From Doryteuthis pealeii (Eukaryota; Mollusca; Cephalopoda; Myopsida; Loliginidae), in the NCBI GenBank assembly GCA_023376005.1, contig CM042145.1:60125364-60189363 (forward strand): 64,000 nt of DNA, in the 5' to 3' direction. Shown here one piece after another: positions 22,620 through 34,228 of this stretch. A program made the translations under genes and the position numbers. The first letter of the stretch is position 1. Each line of letters begins with the position of its first letter. Under the pieces are notes generated by a model. It did no database searches. It had not been told where the DNA came from and saw only the letters and a program-made list of their open reading frames with translations.

Positions 22620-22785
22620 TTATAGCGATTTGGTACTGTGAAAACCCCAGTACGTAACAATATATGTATGTATTTATCAGTTAAATCTTCGTTCCAGTCT
22701 GTAGGTGCTGATGGCCGAGTGCTTACAAAGTCTAACTGATGATAAATGTTTCCATTCGAGCTGGAAGTAGTCTGCTTGTGTTTAG

Positions 22786-22825
22786 CCACACTAAAGAGAC
22801 GTGATACGTCGAAACATGGTTGATG
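22786..22825 (+). ncRNA. degenerate hammerhead-like motif
   Basis: CTAAAGA (22791-22797), stem II GACG/CGTC (22798-22801, 22807-22810), GAAAC (22811-22815). G5 of the core is A, a change expected to abolish cleavage, and helix I does not pair. The same GACGTGATACGTCGAAACA block occurs at 48352. Confidence 0.4.
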
Positions 22826-23571
22826 ACTATATATAGTTTTTTCAACTTATACACTGACAATTCAATACGTGAACACCTCTGCCATCTTTTGCTTTGACTT
22901 TATTTCAATATAATGAATTTTAAGTTGAATAGATAAGGAACTTTGAAATATCCCATCATACAGGTAAAATAATACAGATATAGAAAATTTGATGAACCGT
23001 TGGGAAAATTTTGAAGGCAAAGTGTTAAAAGTAATGTATGTGCAAATCAGAATTCACACAGCATTCATATTTAGAATATTCAGCTTATTCGGAAAATAAT
23101 TCCAGAATTTGAATTTGATTTTAATTGCCCGAAACACCATATTTTTAAATCGATATATTACCCTGAGTCATCACGCTGATTTAAACACAAAACAAAATAG
23201 ATAATTAATGATGATACAAGCTCTTTATGTAAAGCAGTTTTAAATAGACCGTTGAAAAATCTTCTAGAATCAAGGTTCACCGTGTTTAATTTGGCATCTT
23301 AACTTCATTAACTTGATTATTCTCTCACGATTTTTGAGATTATCAAATTAGAATTCTAGATGCAATTCTGCTTAGCATTATCGGCTCCGATTTAATCCAA
23401 GGACGTCATCAAAAGATTATCCCCAGGGAAAATGAACCGAGCGAAACAGATTTGGCCCAGAGACATTCATACATTTTATACAGATGATGATAAGGAGGAT
23501 GATTGATTGATTTTAATGGCATGTCAAACCATTTAGTATTATTCTTTTCTAAGATGTTAAGGAATATTAAG

Positions 23572-23718
23572 CACTGTACGTCCAACTATGAGTAAATATT
23601 AGGGTAGACTGGGCTCTTTAACAAAAGTATGGCAAGATAAAGAAAACTGATTTCAAGCCTGCTAAACTTCAAAAATTAACCTTCTGTCGCATCCTGCTCG
23701 TGCTGTCGGGTTGGTAAA
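23572..23718 (+). mobile_element. tRNA-derived SINE S1, 3' part
   Basis: Begins within the body (TCCAACTATGAGTAAATATTAGG) and ends CTGCTCGTGCTGTCGGGTTGG. Preceded by a minus-strand repeat A end (TTTTAATGGCATGTCAAACC, 23511). Confidence 0.75.
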
Positions 23719-23899
23719 TTCACTGACTATCATTAGTTCTTGGCCAATAAATCTCTCTCATACCGGTATCTCTTCAGCTGTGTTTATATAGCCGTATTTT
23801 TTTAAAAATCACAAAAAAATACAAAAAAACAAGGAATTCCAAGGGCTCTAGTCTAGCCTATCGAAAATGGAACTCGCATGATACTCGTGATATATTTAT

Positions 23900-24152
23900 T
23901 TACTAAACTTAGCTTAGATGTAGCAAAAGGCGAGAAATATGAGGGCCCCAGTGAGTATTGAAATCATTAACAATGGTCTGCTAATCTAGCTCGCTATCCA
24001 TTAAGTCACGGGAAGTGTCCAAATAGTTATTTAGTAAGCTTAGCTTAGATGGAACACAAAGTCAGAAGTATAGGGCACCCAGTGAGAATCAAACTCACTA
24101 ACAATGATCTGCGGATCTAGTCTGCTAACGATTACACTACGTGAGGTGCCCT
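23900..24152 (-). mobile_element. two tandem copies of tRNA-like SINE, family S3
   Basis: Two minus-strand copies (about 24152-24030 and 24016-23900). In the better one, ends GGGCACC and GGTGCCC could form a 7-bp acceptor stem and GTGAG/CTCAC a T-arm. The tail leads into an ATCTAAGCTAAGCTTACTAAATAA block. Two copies with the same tail argue for a SINE, not a gene. Confidence 0.65.
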
Positions 24153-24897
24153 AATACTCGTAATATAAGATGAAACACACGAGTATATACGATCATTAGT
24201 TATTATGACATTATGTTTTGTCGCTATTAAAAGAGAGTCGGCCTCTTTTTTCTGATTTGTCCTTCTTAGATATGTCCATATTCCGAGTGCAATTATCTTT
24301 GTTTGTTGCTTGAAGTATCCACACAGTTGTTTTTCTTTCTAGTTTTATTTTTTTAGATATTTTTATCGTTGTTTTCCTGTTTGTCCTTCAGTTAATTTCA
24401 TTTCAAATTTTCATTTCATTTCATTTCGATTTAAAAAATTAATACCAAAGCCGAAGACATTTTTTTAAGTCAATTTCACTGTGAAATTTTAATATTAAAT
24501 TTTTTCAAGATTTTATTCATTTTAATATTAAATTTTGGCTAAAAAAAAGTATGTCCGTTACAGCCAGCCATATGTAGATAAATAATCATAAGAAGATAAT
24601 AATATGTAATTTTTTCTGTCTAAATTGCAACCTGAAAATTACCCTTTCGCATGTAATACGGATAGGTTTATTTATTTTTTAAGATAACGATTTAATTTTT
24701 CCCAATCGGATAATTTGATCTTTGAATTAACTGTTTTTCTTTGTAACAACCCTGTACGATCTTTAATTGTTTTACGAGATTTTTGATAATCAAAGTTCGG
24801 AAATATTTATTTCCGTTTTATTCAGGATAGCCTAAACTGATCACGTGACCTTTTTGGTGATACCTATCGTTCATAATGTTCACAATTACTAGCTAAT

Positions 24898-25196
24898 GGA
24901 TTACCCAAGAAGCATTTTAATGACATCTTGAAAGCAAATCATAAGAAATGCGAAATCAACGTAAAAAAACCCTGGGAATCAGCAATGAAAGACAGAACAC
25001 GCTGGAGAACCATTATGTGGGATAGCATCGGTACTTTCAAATACAAACGAACTGCAGAAGTTGGAGGAAAGGCTACGAATACTGAAGGAGCGAAGACAAT
25101 ACCGACACGAGTATTAACATGTTTACAGTGTAGCCAAAGTTTCAGAACTAAGGTCGGCTTCATCAGCCATCTATGGACTTATGGGCAGGATTGAGA
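24898..25196 (+). pseudogene. LINE C-terminal tail with C2H2-like motif
   Basis: A continuous frame encodes the tail that in many mollusc LINE proteins follows the RT domain: HFNDILKAN, then WESAMKDRTRWR, a charged linker, then LTCLQCSQSF...GFISHLWTY. The zinc motif has CxxC and one His, but the second His is replaced by Tyr, so it is damaged. The stop codon follows at about 25194. No RT motifs are upstream, so this is a 5'-truncated relic. Family assignment is by recall of this tail pattern. Confidence 0.7.
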
Positions 25197-26734
25197 CTAG
25201 AAGACTTCAACTTCGAGGAATCACCAAAAAATCAATCCTCATCATACGAGCTAGTGTAATCACTTTGGTTTGGCTCTTTTTTATATTCTGTGAGTCCCTG
25301 CATTTTTGTAAACTCGCAATCGGCAATGGTGTCGAGTTCTCATCCACCATCTTCATTCGAAATAATCAAAAAGTAAACGTTAAATTAAAATCGCTAAAGG
25401 CGAAGAAAAACTTCCTTCGAAAATCAAAACAAAATATAATTTCATATCCTTAATAAATAGTTATCATTGCTTTGGGGGCTATGAACCTATTTCCCCATAT
25501 TTTATATACGCAATCCTCAATGTTAGGAATCCTCTTCCTCCTTACCTTCTTAATTATTATTATTATCATAATCTTTCTGTTTCATACAATCTCTTACCGG
25601 GTAATTACCTAGACCTGGGTTAAGGGGATGTAGCGAATATATGGATTCTGTTTGCACATATTCTGATGTTAATGTATACTTACATAAATTGTTCTTATTT
25701 TCTTGACTCTAATAAGACAGTTGGGTAGATAAATAGGGCAATTATTTTTAAATATATTTTAACCAGGCGCTGCCAGGGATGTTTTAATATACTTGTTTTA
25801 ACTTTTCTTAATCATATCTAAAGCTACAATTATTATAAATATAACGGTAATATTAAATTGCCACATTCTTTTTAATTTGAAGATCTTTATATTTATTTAT
25901 TTTATCATATACTTTGATAAACATATTTTATCCTATATTTTTTATATATCTATGAGAAGCCTTTTTCTGTGTTTATGTCTATATCTACTCTATTAGCTGT
26001 TATATCTGTCAGTGTGAATGTTATGAATGAACTGCGTCAGCTCAGGATAAGACAGGTGTTATTTCTTACCTGCTACCAGTACCATTTAAACTAGTACTAA
26101 CTGTTCCCTGGTTAGATTGTCGGCGACTAAACTGGCCCACCTATTAGGCACGCCTCGGCTTATCTAGTGGGGGGTGTGGATACCCAGTATCACTAAAAAC
26201 AAGAGCTGTCAAAGGGCGGATGAGATCCAGAGGATCCAACGGTCACCCACACCGATAGTAGTAAGACTGGGGAACTTACTACTCACATAAATCCCCAAAT
26301 GGGATAGATGGGTCTCCTTAGCCTAGGACGACAATCTATCCCGACATGGAAAAGTCTGTTATAAAACCTCCTCTGCCTAACGAATATATTCCATTTCAAG
26401 GAAAGGCTAGGGAAGTAAACCCTGAAAACAAATTCTGAAGTTAAACTCTTTATGGTGGAGTAATGTTGAACTTCAGCGCTATCCAACAATTCCTGCGACA
26501 TTATCGTTTCCAAAGTGCATTAAGGCCTTTTCCCTTTCCTTTGAACCACAACGACACTGTGAAGAGTGGAGGCATGCTGCCTAGGCGACAGCTCATCCCC
26601 CATATCAACCCATGGTTCCACGTTATTTTGACACTACGCCATCGTCTCTTGTAGATGGTTGGATACCAAACATGAACGCTAAGCTAGTCAGAAAGAATAA
26701 TGACTTTATGTTCTTCCATAACTGATATAAGGTG
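25197..26734. other. AT-rich, nothing recognised
   Basis: No gene or repeat family that I can support. Short open frames here lack any family signature. Confidence 0.4.
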
Positions 26735-26870
26735 AGGGTTATATACCTCATATGGTGCAATTGTTAGCAAGCTAGATTAGCAAACAATTGTTACTGCGTT
26801 GTTTTCTCACAGGGTGCCCCATACTTCTGGCCTTGTGTTGCATCTAAGCTACGCTTAGTAAATAACTATA
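26735..26870 (+). mobile_element. tRNA-like SINE, family S3
   Basis: Plus-strand relative of the pair at 23900, with CAGGGTGCCCCATACTTCTGG and GCATCTAAGCTACGCTTAG. Confidence 0.65.
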
Positions 26871-27092
26871 TACCATTTTCAGTATGTGACACACAATATC
26901 AACATACCTTCCAATGAGTATACTGCCTAATCTATTCATGTCGACCTTTCGATTCCTCCGAACAACCAGATACTAAATAGGTAGTGTTTCACATAATCTA
27001 CAGCATTTGGTAATTTCTCAAAACTTATTGCTCGAAAGCAAACTGCTCTAAGATTTATTTTTCGACCGATCAATTTTGATGCTTAATGATGG

Positions 27093-27825
27093 AACATTGG
27101 TGGCTGAGTAATCCATGACATGAAACACTCCACTTTGGCCCTTACTTAGGCTAGACGGGCGGTCAGAAAGGCTGGTAATATCAAATCCTCGCACCTATAT
27201 TTATTTACCAACCCCTCCACACGAGTAGGATGCGACACAAGGTCAATTTCTTAAGCGAAGTTTAACAGGTTTGAATTCAGAGTTTTTCTTCTCCTAGACC
27301 GGTTGCCTATCCAAGTTTAAAGAGCCCAGTCTGCCCTACTATTGACCCATAGCTGGAGGGAGAGTAGTATTCATACCTTTCCCAAGGGTATTAGCGCTAA
27401 GTGAAATGTAATTACCACGTCCAGGATTTGAACTCGGGGCGACGAGTCCATTTCCAATGACTTTAACCATTACCCCATGCGCTTCCTATATGATTGTCCC
27501 AAACCTATTGCGTTTATAGTGAGCCCCTACCATGTGTATGATATATGAGCTAGACAGTGGTGGCTGAGGGTCTTAATGTTCTGGGGATGACATTAAACCC
27601 CATCTGATGTTGAAGTCCGAATTCTGGAGCTCTGAGGAATGTGAAGTACCCCTGTTTGGGTCCTCTCCATGGGTTAATTAGAAGAAAAATGAGTTTAAAA
27701 AGCATGTTTAAAAAGATTGAGTTTTTTTTAAATTGAATACCCATCACGAATGAATAGAACAAAATGTCTTCAACATAAAATACCCCAACAGGGTTTGATA
27801 TGCCGTAAAATCCAACCAACCGACA
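27093..27825 (+). mobile_element. repeat A copy split by S1 SINE
   Basis: Repeat A sequence at 27093-27198 and 27485-27825 (CCATGGGTTAA, TGATATGCCGTAAAATCC). CCTATAT occurs on both sides of the intervening SINE and is its probable TSD. Confidence 0.85.
27199..27484 (-). mobile_element. tRNA-derived SINE S1 nested in repeat A
   Basis: Complete minus-strand copy: inverted A-box (CATTACCCCATGCG) and B-box (CCAGGATTTGAACTC) near 27420-27485, and tail TTTACCAACCCCTCCACACG. Younger than the repeat A it splits. Confidence 0.9.
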
Positions 27826-28126
27826 CACAATATTTGCATATATTCCAATAGGTATACTGCCTAATGTTGTCATACCAATCTTTGGATTTCTCCGAACATC
27901 CAGTTATATGGTTTCAAGTATTCCTATCTAATATAAATAATTTTGAAATAGATCTATTCGACCCATAGATGGGACTCTAGGTAAGAATGGACTTGAAAGA
28001 AATGGCAAATAATTATTAACAGTCTCAAATTGCTTTCCATATAATCTACAATATCCGGTAAATTTCTTGATATAATTGCTTGAAAGCAAATTGCTTCAAA
28101 AAAGTATTTCTCGAACTATTAATTGA

Positions 28127-28629
28127 CTAGCAGGACCTGTGTCTATACCACAGTATGATAATTTAATTATTACAACGTTTGATATGTTTACTTAAGAGAT
28201 ATTGCAAAATAGTTCATTATGTATAAAGTATAATAATCTTGATTTAACTTTCCCTCGATCTTTTTTTTTCTTTTTTTTCCTTCTTTTCACATTTTACTTA
28301 TGGTTAATTGAAACAGATTAGCGTTATCGCTTCGGGGCGTTCACCCACTTTCTCTATCTTTCCCCTACTGTTTCTTTCTTTCTTTGATAATCTTTCTGTG
28401 TATCAAATCCTTTTTCTTACCTTTTATTTTAATAATAAAAACAGAATGGTCCATTATTTAGCTGGGGTGACGATACTCATAAAAATAATTATTCGACGGA
28501 TACGCAACACCAGATAACCAGGATATACAATTTTGCATTTCATCTTGGACGGTCTCATTTTTAACCAGAGGTTGTTGCAACATGATAATGCTCGTACAAT
28601 TAAGGAACACAAGTATTAATATATATAGA
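28127..28629 (-). mobile_element. Helitron-like family D, complete ends
   Basis: 503 bp. On the minus strand it starts A|TCTATATATTAATACTTG (28629) and ends in hairpin CTGTG...CACAG, then GTCCTG and CTAG|T (28127). The 5' TC, terminal hairpin about 10 nt before CTRR, and A|T target are the known Helitron end features. Non-autonomous: no Rep/helicase coding. Confidence 0.7.
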
Positions 28630-29018
28630 TCGAAATACAAATTGCTTGAAGGCAATTTAAATGGCTCGAAAGCCGATAATTCCTTCTTCAAATGATCGCT
28701 AATAAATAATTAACCGTTAAATAGTTATTACCCATTAATTTTTAACGACCACTACAGGAAAGGTGAAGATAAGAATAACTTATCGATTTTTACTGTAATT
28801 TTTTATTTTCTGAGAAGGCTTCAAATCCCTTATAGGCAAACTGAAGCTAAGCCCTTTTTATTTACTCACAAAAATTCACTTTTCTTAAGTAACAAAGATT
28901 AAAGAATAATATAAAGTAAAAACTCTGTTGCATATTTTACGCATACCTTGTTCATCTTAGTAGTTCATCTAAATATTCGTCGTCTTTTATCAAACTCAAA
29001 ATACATTAATGAGCAATA
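28630..29018. other. spacer between opposed Helitrons
   Basis: AT-rich, nothing recognised. Confidence 0.5.
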
Positions 29019-29307
29019 TCAGTACTGGTGTTCCTTAATCTTACGACCGTTATCATCTTGCAATACCCTCTTGTTAAAAATGAGACCGTTCAAATCATCG
29101 AAAATGAAATGCAGAAATATAGATACTGATTATCTGATGTCGCTTATTGTCCCATTTCTTATTTATTATGAGTGTCGTCATAAAAAAATATAATAAGAAA
29201 GAAAGGGAGAAGAAGAAAGATATAGAGAGGGGTGATCGTGTGGAAGCGATAACTATATCTCTTTCAATCGAACAATAGGAAAAGATGAAAAGTAGAAGAG
29301 AAAGAAA

Positions 29308-29357
<50 letters not shown>

Positions 29358-29480
29358 GGTTAAATCAAGATTATTATAGTTTTTACATATGGACCTATTT
29401 AGCAATAGCTCTTAAGTAAGAATATCAAACGTTATAATAATTAAATTATCATACTGTGGTGTATCCATAGGTCCTGTTAG
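29019..29480 (+). mobile_element. Helitron-like family D, opposite orientation
   Basis: 462 bp from A|TCAGTACTGGTGTTCC to hairpin and TTAG|T at 29477-29480 (one change from CTAG). Internal (GA)n at 29314-29353. Colinear with the reverse complement of the neighbour at 28127. Confidence 0.65.
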
Positions 29481-29589
29481 TGAGCAATTAATCTAATACG
29501 AGGAATTTATCGGTAATAAATTTACCATGTAATTAAATTACTGGTGATGCATTTACCATACGATGAGGAGAAGGAGAAAAGAGGGGGGT

Positions 29590-30310
29590 AGAGAGAATTG
29601 ATTGAGAGAGAGAGAGCGGGAAAGAGAATAGATAGAGAGAAACATTGAGTGATAGAAAGAATAGAGAGAGAGAAACAGATAGGGGTAGAGAAATAGATAG
29701 AGAGAAACAGAGAGGGGTAGAGAAATAGATAGAGAGAAACGGAGGGGAAGAGAAATAGATAGAGAGAAACAGAGGGGGTAGAGAAATAGATAGAGAGAAA
29801 CAGAGAGGGGTAGAGAAATAGATAGAGAGAAACAGAGAGGAGTAGAGAAATAGATAGAGAGAAACAGAGAGGGGTAGAGAAATAGATAGAAACATAGAGG
29901 GGTAGAGAGAATAGAGAGAAACAGAGTGCGGGAGAGAGAATAGATAGAGAGAAACAGAGAGGGGTAGAGAAATAGATAGAGAGAAACAGAGAGGGGTAGA
30001 GAAATAGATAGAAACATAGAGGGGTAGAGAGAATAGAGAGAAACAGAGTGCGGGAGAGAGAATAGATAGAGAGAAACACAGAGGGGTAGGGAGAATAAAT
30101 AGAAAAACAGAAAGGGTGGGAAGAGAATAGATAGTGAGAAACAGAGAGGCGTAGAGAAATATACAGAGAGAAACAGAGAGGGGGGAGGAATTGATAGAAA
30201 GAGAGAGAAGCAGAGAGAATAAATAGAAAAAAAGGGGGTTAGAGAGAATAGATTAGAGAGAAACTGAGAGGGGAAAGAGAATAGACAGAAAGAAGCAGAG
30301 AGGGGGAAAG
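29590..30310. repeat. purine-rich minisatellite, ~30-bp unit
   Basis: Roughly 20 units of GAGAAACAGAGAGGGG followed by TAGAGAAATAGATA, with a higher-order duplication (about 29880-30060). One strand is almost pure purine. Overlapping long frames on the other strand encode only S/L/F/Y repeats and are artefacts. Confidence 0.95.
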
Positions 30311-30329
30311 AGTCTACATAGAGATAATA

Positions 30330-30722
30330 TCTATTAATAATGGAGATTCGCTTCCGGTTTTTGTCTGTAACAAAAACTACTTCACTGCTTACGTCACATT
30401 ACCCAAACTCGTCATAACATAGAATAAATACACTCAAAATTTGAATATGCAACATTAGACAGTCCTCATTGTTTTTTAAAACAAGTTTTAATAAATACAT
30501 GACTTGTATTATATATCTATATATAGTTTGTTTTATTTTAATACATATTTAAAGTTTACATTTCAATTTTTTTTATTTTTTAATCCTTTAATAAATTTGA
30601 TGACTTTACTTACTTAGGGTACAAACTCGCTGACATTGAATTTTTAACTCCTATCCCTCAGGCAATATTTTTCAAAAATCTATTTTTACATCACTCGGAG
30701 GGTGTTTTATATTTTGTACTAG
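30330..30722 (+). mobile_element. Helitron-like family F, tandem copy 1
   Basis: 393 bp from A|TCTATTAATAATGG to a terminal hairpin (about CACTCGGAGGGTG near 30691) and CTAG at 30719-30722. No coding. Abuts copy 2 directly. Confidence 0.65.
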
Positions 30723-31154
30723 TCTATTAATAATGGAGATTCGCTTCCGGTTTTTATCTGTAACAAAAACTACGCCACTGCTTACGTCACACTACCTAAA
30801 ATTGTCATAACAGAATAAATACACTCAACATTTGAGCATGCAATGTTAGACGGTCCTCATTGGTTTTTTAACAAGTTTTTGATAAATACATACCTGGTAT
30901 TATATATCTATATATAGTTTGTTTTATTCTAATATGTATTTAAAGTTATCAGAACTAAGTTTCCATTTCAATTTTTTTATTTTTTACTCCTTTTTACTCC
31001 TTTAATAAATTTATTTTATTTTTTACTCCTTTAATGAATTTGATGATTTTACTTTACTTATGATACAAACTCTGATATTAAATTTCCAATTCCCATCTCC
31101 TCAGGCAATATTTGTTTTACGTCGCCGAGAAGGCGTTTTTTTTATTTTGTTGGT
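30723..31154 (+). mobile_element. Helitron-like family F, tandem copy 2
   Basis: Starts TCTATTAATAATGGAGATTC immediately after the CTAG of copy 1. Ends near hairpin CGCCGAGAAGGCG and GTAG (CTAG with one change). AGAGATAATA lies before copy 1 (30320-30329) and after copy 2 (31155-31164). Confidence 0.65.
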
Positions 31155-31164
31155 AGAGATAATA

Positions 31165-31649
31165 TACTGACAATTAACTTACTATACGATAACTTTACCA
31201 ACTATGAATTTACCTCGATGAATTTATCTGCAATAGAATTTAAGGAAGCATGAATTGCAACTCGATATTTGCATCGTTAAAAAAAAAACATTCTGCCAAA
31301 TGCAATAATTTGATATCGGCACGTCAAATTCGTTTCAGAAAATAAAGTTTCAGCTGGCAAGATTTCTAAAATTTCACTTGGTCATATGAGATTTATTGAC
31401 ATTGTCAGAAGTTATTTGTTTCTCGGGGATCAACAGAAAATTCAGGATTATTTTTTTATGATAAATCAGGGAGAGAAAAGCGTTGAAACAGGACGATCGA
31501 TGTTGTTTGTCAATTGTCGTTAATACGGACGCTGGTTCTCTCACGAGAAACAGAGAGGGAAAAAAATGGCCTGTGGCAAAATGCGACGTTAGCTTTAGCT
31601 ATGATGGCGATATACTGAACAAACGAAAATACATTCCTACTAGCTTGGG
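31165..31649. other. nothing recognised
   Basis: No supported feature. Confidence 0.4.
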
Positions 31650-31945
31650 TGGATGAATGGATTTTACAGCATGTCAACCCCCGGGTTATCTTATACCGAT
31701 GACGTTTTTTGTTTTATTTATTCTTGATGGGTATTCAATTTAAAAAAAAAAAACTAATTTGATCTATTTAACCCATAGATTGAACCCTAACTGGTACTAC
31801 CACTCCTAGTCAGTGTGGACCTGGGAGTAATTTCATTAAGGGGGTACTCCACATTCGCCAAAGCTCCAGAACTGGAACCTCACCATTAGGTTCAGTTTAA
31901 TGTGATGCTCAAGACATTAAGACTCTCATCCACCGCCTTATGGTA
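31650..31945 (-). mobile_element. repeat A, 3' half, inverted
   Basis: Starts (plus) GATTTTACAGCATGTCAACC and runs through the inverted CCATAGATTGAACCCTAAC block. Lies head-on to the younger copy at 32060. Confidence 0.8.
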
Positions 31946-31979
31946 CATAAAGGATAAAAAGGAAGCTGTGTGGAGTAAT

Positions 31980-32742
31980 GGTTCCCATCGTAGGAAATGG
32001 ATATGGCAAGACGAGTTCAGTTCCTGGATGCGGCTATTTTTTATTTCACATAACGCTAACCGCCCTGTCGGCTGGGGCGTTAGAATGCACCGACTGCACC
32101 TCTGCAGAGGGGTAAGACTCCCCCAATGGGGCCACCTGTTGGCCGTGGGTGGCGACCCGTGATGCTTAAGAATAGAGCCCAGGTGGATGAGCAGTTCATG
32201 ACATGCAATACTCCACTTTGGCCCTATCTTGGGCCAGACGGGCGTTCGGAGAGGCCCCCTCCGATCAATCGGCTGGTCACGTCAAGCCCTAGCACCTATA
32301 TGATTTTCCCAACCCTATTGCACTTATGGCAAGACCCAACCCCTTTTTATCATATGGGTGCTAGAAGGCGGTGACTGAGGGTCTACATGTCCTGGGAATG
32401 AAGTTAAACTCTATCTGATGGTGAGGTTCCAGTTTTGGAACTTTGGGAAATGTGGAGCACCCCTTCATCACCATTGCTCCCTGGTCCACTCTGACCAGGA
32501 GTGGTAGTACCTGTTAGGGTCCCATCTATGGGTTAAATAGAAAAATGTATTTATAAAAAAATTGCATTATCCATTAAGAATTGATTTATTTCAAAACTTT
32601 ATCGGCATTAAATAACCCACTGAGGTTGATATGCCGTAAAACAAAACAAACAAACATAACGCTAATACCATTGGGAACTGTATATATCCAACAACTCTCC
32701 ATCCAGCTATGGGTAAATAGAAGCGTGGACTCGGCTGTTTAA
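31980..32742 (+). mobile_element. tRNA-derived SINE S1 split by repeat A
   Basis: The SINE head (TTCAGTTCCTGGATGCGG, 32019) stops at 32059 and continues at 32666 with CCAGCTATGGGTAAATAG, with a 12-bp duplication of its own sequence at the break. Confidence 0.85.
32060..32653 (+). mobile_element. repeat A, reference copy (594 bp, 12-bp TSD)
   Basis: Flanked by perfect ACATAACGCTAA (32048-32059 and 32654-32665). Starts CCGCCCTGTCGGCTGGGGCG and ends with a C/A-rich tail after GATATGCCGTAAAAC. This gives exact ends: a ~594-bp SINE-like retroposon without coding capacity. A weak A-box-like GGCTGGGGCG at the 5' end and GGTGGCGACCC, a distant B-box, hint at a Pol III origin, but I am not confident. 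Confidence 0.95.
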
Positions 32743-32754
32743 CCTTTTGCTATA

Positions 32755-33046
32755 TATATATTTACCAACCCCTCCGCACGAGCAGGATGTGACACAAGGT
32801 CAATTTCTTAAGCGGGGTTTAACAGCTTTGAATTCAGAGTTTTCCTTCTCCTAGACCGGTTGCTTAACCAAGGTTAAAGAGCCCAGTCTGCTCTACTATT
32901 TACCCATAGCTGAAAGGAGAGTATAATTCATACCTTTCCCAAGGGTATTAGCGCTAAGTGAAATGCAGTTACCACCTCCAGGATTTGAACTCGGGGCGAC
33001 GAGTCCATTTCCCATGACTTTATCCACTACACCACGCGTTTCCTAC
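32755..33046 (-). mobile_element. tRNA-derived SINE S1, best-preserved copy
   Basis: On the minus strand the head carries TGGTGTAGTGG, a perfect Pol III A-box, and GAGTTCAAATCC, a good B-box, about 37 nt apart. The 3' end is TTGGTAAATATATATA. The anticodon arm is degenerate. Length is about 290 bp. Confidence 0.9.
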
Positions 33047-33183
33047 CTTTTGCTATATAACCCATCATCGGGTATATAATAGAGAGTGTGAGAGTATTAC
33101 TTCAGAGAGAGACAGACAGAGAGACAGGGGGGTTAAGAAACGTTTACTAATTATAATTGTATAAATAAACTTTAGCTTTAGTA

Positions 33184-33270
33184 TAATATATGTATATGTA
33201 TATATATACACATATGTATATACATATGTATATATATGTCATGTATATATGTGTGTATATATGTCACAAA
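33184..33270. repeat. (TA)n/TATG-rich repeat
   Basis: Variant TA repeat interrupted by G at regular intervals. Confidence 0.9.
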
Positions 33271-33470
33271 AAGCAACTGTCCCCACACCATCCAACAGAT
33301 GACACGACTACTATAAAAGCCAGGCCCGGTCATTCATACTAACGTTCTGTAGAAGAGAAGCTAGCGCTCTCGAAAATTAAACGAATAAAACGAAAGTTAA
33401 CAATTCAAAACCGAGTTTCTGATATTCTATTCCCAATGCTTCACATCAAAGCCCAAACAATATATATACT
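33264..33470 (+). promoter_or_regulatory. TATA-box segment, possible small LTR
   Basis: CTATAAAAGCC near 33310 is followed about 14 nt later by TCATTC, which fits the invertebrate initiator TCAKTY, and then AATAAAA near 33385. Order and spacing resemble a short LTR, but no TSD or second copy is visible, so this remains a guess. Confidence 0.3.
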
Positions 33471-33475
33471 ACAAA

Positions 33476-33493
33476 TAAATAAATAAATAAATA

Positions 33494-33554
<61 letters not shown>

Positions 33555-33594
33555 CAAATGTATCAACTAGAAACATACGTAGTTCCCTCAACAA

Positions 33595-33679
<85 letters not shown>
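33476..33679. repeat. (AAAT)n, (TA)n, (CA)n-(TA)n microsatellites
   Basis: AAAT at 33476-33498, TA to 33552, a 45-bp unique spacer, then CA at 33598-33630 and TA to 33679. 33680-34228 is AT-rich with nothing recognised. Confidence 0.95.
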
Positions 33680-33684
<5 letters not shown>

Positions 33685-34228
33685 TATTTATCTTTATATA
33701 TATATTTTTTTAATGTCATACCTACTTAAAAATTCAAGTCAATCTTAAATTTAAATTAAACTTAACTATTTATAATCTAAATATTTTATTTTATTCTATT
33801 TCATCTATTTAAATTTAAAATATATCTTTTTTAAATCGTTCATCAGTCTAAACCTGCATAAATAATCCATACATTTCTCTAATAAATAATTTTATTTATT
33901 TTATTTTATTATTCTATTATTTTCATATTTTTACAAATGTAAAAATGTATTCAAAAATATTTTAGTTGACCGCTATTATGTTAAATTCATAAGGTTACAA
34001 TGCTGTCAATTGCTACGGAAATAGGATAGACAAGATTAGACAGAAAAATTCTTCCCAATATAACTTTACAAATTTTACTTCTCTACACAACTTTACAAAG
34101 GTAAGACATTAAATTATCCTCTCCAATATTTTATATGATAATTAATGTAATGCTTCGATTAAAAGACCCATAGAATGCGAAAAGGCTTTTTTTCTATTAA
34201 TAACCTCTCTCAAAAGTTATTATTATTA

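Noticed and set aside
23754..23776. CTGAAGA followed by GATACCGGTATG, hammerhead-like
   Set aside because: GAAA is replaced by GAGA and neither helix I nor III forms.
24030..24152. Functional tRNA gene
   Set aside because: Acceptor and T-arm pair, but the anticodon arm is unclear and a second copy with the same non-tRNA tail follows, so it is a SINE.
29522..30079. 185-codon minus-strand frame with regular repeats
   Set aside because: All three frames are open because the 30-bp minisatellite lacks stops. This is not evidence of a repeat protein.
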